63,187 bases of DNA from an uncultured Eubacteriales bacterium (GTDB lineage Bacteria > Bacillota > Clostridia > Christensenellales > Aristaeellaceae). The stretch lies in NCBI GenBank assembly GCA_902778995.1, contig CACYZW010000011.1, positions 1-63,187 of the forward strand. Reading direction: 5' to 3'. The first letter of the stretch is position 1. Every line of letters begins with the position of its first letter. Of the stretch, positions 61,431 to 63,187 are shown piece by piece. The notes below the pieces were generated by a model, which worked only from the letters and a program-made list of their open reading frames with translations, was not told the origin of the DNA and ran no database searches. Made by a program: the position numbers and the translations under genes.

Positions 61431-62960
61431 ATGAAGTACTACCTGGGACTCGACAACGGCGGCACCACCACCAAGGCGGCGATCTATGACAAAAGCGGTC
61501 GGGAGATCGGCGTGGCGAGCCGCGAGACAAAGATGATCACCCCGAAGCCCGGCTGGACGGAGCGGGACATGGACGAAATGTGGGAGGCAAACTGCGCGGT
61601 AATAGGGGACGTTCTCGAAAGGACCGGCATTTCGCCGGAGGCGATAGCGGGCGTTGCGGTTTGCGGCCACGGCAAGGGACTGTATCTGTGGGGCAAGGAC
61701 GGCAGGCCTGCCCGCAACGGCATCATATCCACGGATAACAGGGCCTATGCCTACCCCGTAAAGTGGCGGGAGGACGGCACTGAGGCCCGGGCCTACGAGC
61801 GCTCCTGCCAGCATATCATGGCCTGCCAGCCGGTGGCGCTGCTGGCGTGGCTGCAGGACAATGAGCCGGAAGTGATGGACAATATTCAGTGGGTATTTGA
61901 ATGCAAGGACTACGTGCGCTTCCGTCTGACCGGGGAGGCGCGGGGCGAAATCACGGATTATTCCGGCGCAAACCTGGTGAACCTCTATACGCGGCAGTAC
62001 GACGATGAATTGCTGGCGTGCTTCGGACTGGGCGGAATCCGGGCGGCGCTGCCGCCGCTGTGCGGGTCGCTGGAAATCGCCGGGTACGTTTCGGAGGAAG
62101 CGGCGGCCAAATGCGGGCTGAGGGCGGGCACGCCGGTTGCGGGGGGCATGTTCGACATCGATGCGTGCGCCATCGCGGTCAACGTGCTGGATGAAAAGAA
62201 CATCTGCATGATCGCCGGGACCTGGAGCATCAACGAATACCTGCGAAGAGCGCCCGTTGTGGATGGAAGGGTTCAAATGAACTCGCTGTTCGCGCTGCCG
62301 GAATACTATCTGATAGAGGAGTCCAGCCCGACCTCTGCGGGCAACAACGAGTGGTTCGTAAAGACGCTGCTTCCGGAGCTGCAGGCGCAGGCCAGGGCAA
62401 AGGGCCGCAGCGTATACGATGAGATGAACGCGCTGGTGGATTCCCTCTCCCCGGAGACGTTTGTTCCGCTGTTTCATCCGTTCCTGATGGCGAGCAACGT
62501 GCATCCCAACGCCATGGGCAGCTTTATCGGACTGGATATCAGCCATACCCGGGCGCACCTCGTAAAGAGCGTCTATGAGGGCATCGTATTCTGCCACCGC
62601 TACCATCTGGAGAAATTGCTGGCAACGCGAAAGGACCCGCCGGAGTGCATCCGGCTGGCGGGCGGCGCGGCGAAATCGAAGGTCTGGACGCAGATGTTTG
62701 CGGACATACTCGGGCTGCCGGTGGAGACGGTGGATGTGAATGAGACGGGCGCGCTCGGATGCGCGATAGCCGTGGCCGCCGCCACCGGAGAATACCCGTC
62801 ATTGGAAGTGGCAGGAAGGGCGATGTGCCCCATTGGCAGCCGGGTGGAACCAAGAATGGCGGCTTACACGGCATATGATCGCCGGTATCAGATGTACAAG
62901 CGCATCATTGAATGCCTCGACCCGCTGTGGGATGACATGACAAAATGCGTTGAGGGTTAG
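61431..62960 (+). CDS. FGGY-family carbohydrate kinase (L-xylulose kinase-like)
   Basis: A 509-residue ATP-dependent kinase. It has LGLDNGGTTTKAAIYD, the stretch TPKPGWTERDMDEMW, VCGHGKGLYLWG, an FGGY-type GGMFDIDA and LAGGAAKSKVW. These match L-xylulose kinase (LyxK/YiaP)-like enzymes more than xylulokinase or glycerol kinase. Apulose kinases are also of this family. The ATG at 61431 has AAAGGGG 8 nt upstream. It ends the operon 234 bp after the aldolase gene, perhaps with its own promoter. Confidence 0.88.
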   Translation: MKYYLGLDNGGTTTKAAIYDKSGREIGVASRETKMITPKPGWTERDMDEMWEANCAVIGDVLERTGISPEAIAGVAVCGHGKGLYLWGKDGRPARNGIISTDNRAYAYPVKWREDGTEARAYERSCQHIMACQPVALLAWLQDNEPEVMDNIQWVFECKDYVRFRLTGEARGEITDYSGANLVNLYTRQYDDELLACFGLGGIRAALPPLCGSLEIAGYVSEEAAAKCGLRAGTPVAGGMFDIDACAIAVNVLDEKNICMIAGTWSINEYLRRAPVVDGRVQMNSLFALPEYYLIEESSPTSAGNNEWFVKTLLPELQAQARAKGRSVYDEMNALVDSLSPETFVPLFHPFLMASNVHPNAMGSFIGLDISHTRAHLVKSVYEGIVFCHRYHLEKLLATRKDPPECIRLAGGAAKSKVWTQMFADILGLPVETVDVNETGALGCAIAVAAATGEYPSLEVAGRAMCPIGSRVEPRMAAYTAYDRRYQMYKRIIECLDPLWDDMTKCVEG

Positions 62961-62998
62961 GCCTTTCAGAATCCCTGCGACCGTTGCCCTGTGCATTG

Positions 62999-63062
62999 CC
63001 AAAAGGCGCCCTTCCTGAGGGCGCTGGTGCGCGGCGCCTGAGGGAGCTTTCGGGCGATCCCA
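62999..63062. repeat. GAGGGAGC-type dispersed hairpin repeat
   Basis: Sequence with GGCGC and CCTGAGGG arms resembles the repeat near 11530-11580. It is intergenic and encodes nothing. Confidence 0.45.
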
Positions 63063-63089
63063 CGGGAGAACGTGAAGCACCAAAACGAT

Positions 63090-63139
63090 AAGGGGCTGTC
63101 TCAAAATGACATGAAGAGGTCAATTTGAGGCAGCCCCTT
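63090..63139 (+). terminator. Long hairpin after the kinase gene (GGGGCTGTCTCA type)
   Basis: Imperfect stem of about 20 bp with arms starting at 63090 and ending at 63139 (AAGGGGCTG facing CAGCCCCTT). It follows the last gene of the window and is a likely terminator. The arms recur at 61216-61241, so it is also a repeat family. Confidence 0.65.
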
Positions 63140-63187
63140 CATTATACGAGTAATGCATACGAAGAGACGAAAAAAGGCAGTGAAAGA

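Noticed and set aside
1-63187. tRNA, rRNA or insertion-sequence transposase genes
   Set aside because: I looked for their hallmarks in gaps and frames on both strands and saw none that I could support.

Overview
The window looks like a chromosomal segment of a GC-rich, single-membrane (Gram-positive) member of the Bacillota, most likely a gut-type Clostridia lineage. The reasons are the ylmE-sepF-ylmG-ylmH-divIVA division cluster, sortases with LPXTG-anchored Cna_B-type surface proteins, DhaK/DhaL and MsmK-type ABC transporters, and dispersed hairpin repeats of a kind common in GC-rich clostridia. The exact family cannot be read from the sequence.

Layout. (1) 0.2-6.5 kb: a low-molecular-weight phosphatase, two GGDEF proteins (one fused to a LacI-type ligand-binding domain without a DNA-binding domain), a cytoplasmic GH5 glycosidase and lgt. 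(2) 6.8-11.3 kb: the division cluster, preceded by a HlyD-like protein and ending in divIVA plus a hairpin. (3) 11.7-33.6 kb: a sortase/pilus island. A minus-strand operon encodes an active sortase, a signal-peptidase-like protein without its catalytic Ser and Lys, a sortase-like protein without His, Cys and Arg, and a Cna_B surface protein with an odd sorting signal. Divergent from it run a coiled-coil protein, an apparently active signal peptidase I and a 4464-residue LPATG protein. An LPSTG pilin follows with its own promoter and a leader of about 460 nt. The three promoters of the island share the same pair of TGTNACC direct repeats at identical spacing, so they probably form one regulon. 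(4) 34-42.4 kb: a Na/Pi cotransporter, a KamA-family radical SAM enzyme, two HTH-DUF6465-type paralogues, secreted proteins of unknown function and a HAD hydrolase. (5) 42.5-55.9 kb: a 13-gene minus-strand operon for uptake and catabolism of a sugar alcohol, with a complete ABC transporter carrying two different ATPases, two erythritol/threitol-type dehydrogenases, an RpiB-type isomerase, DhaK, DhaL, an FGGY kinase, a class II aldolase and a 2-hydroxyacid dehydrogenase. (6) 56.4-63 kb: a Crp/Fnr-type regulator and a plus-strand operon with another polyol dehydrogenase, a split transketolase, an AraD/FucA-family protein and a LyxK-like FGGY kinase.

How the genes may work together. In the pilus island, signal peptidase I would process the precursors, the active sortase would join or anchor them, and the two pseudoenzymes would act as scaffolds or regulators of assembly. 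In the polyol loci, the best reading of the minus-strand operon is tetritol to tetrulose (dehydrogenases), tetrulose phosphate (DhaKL), then erythrose 4-phosphate (RpiB-like). The plus-strand operon would take a pentitol or branched sugar to a ketose phosphate that enters the split transketolase. The substrates are inferred from family membership and gene context only.
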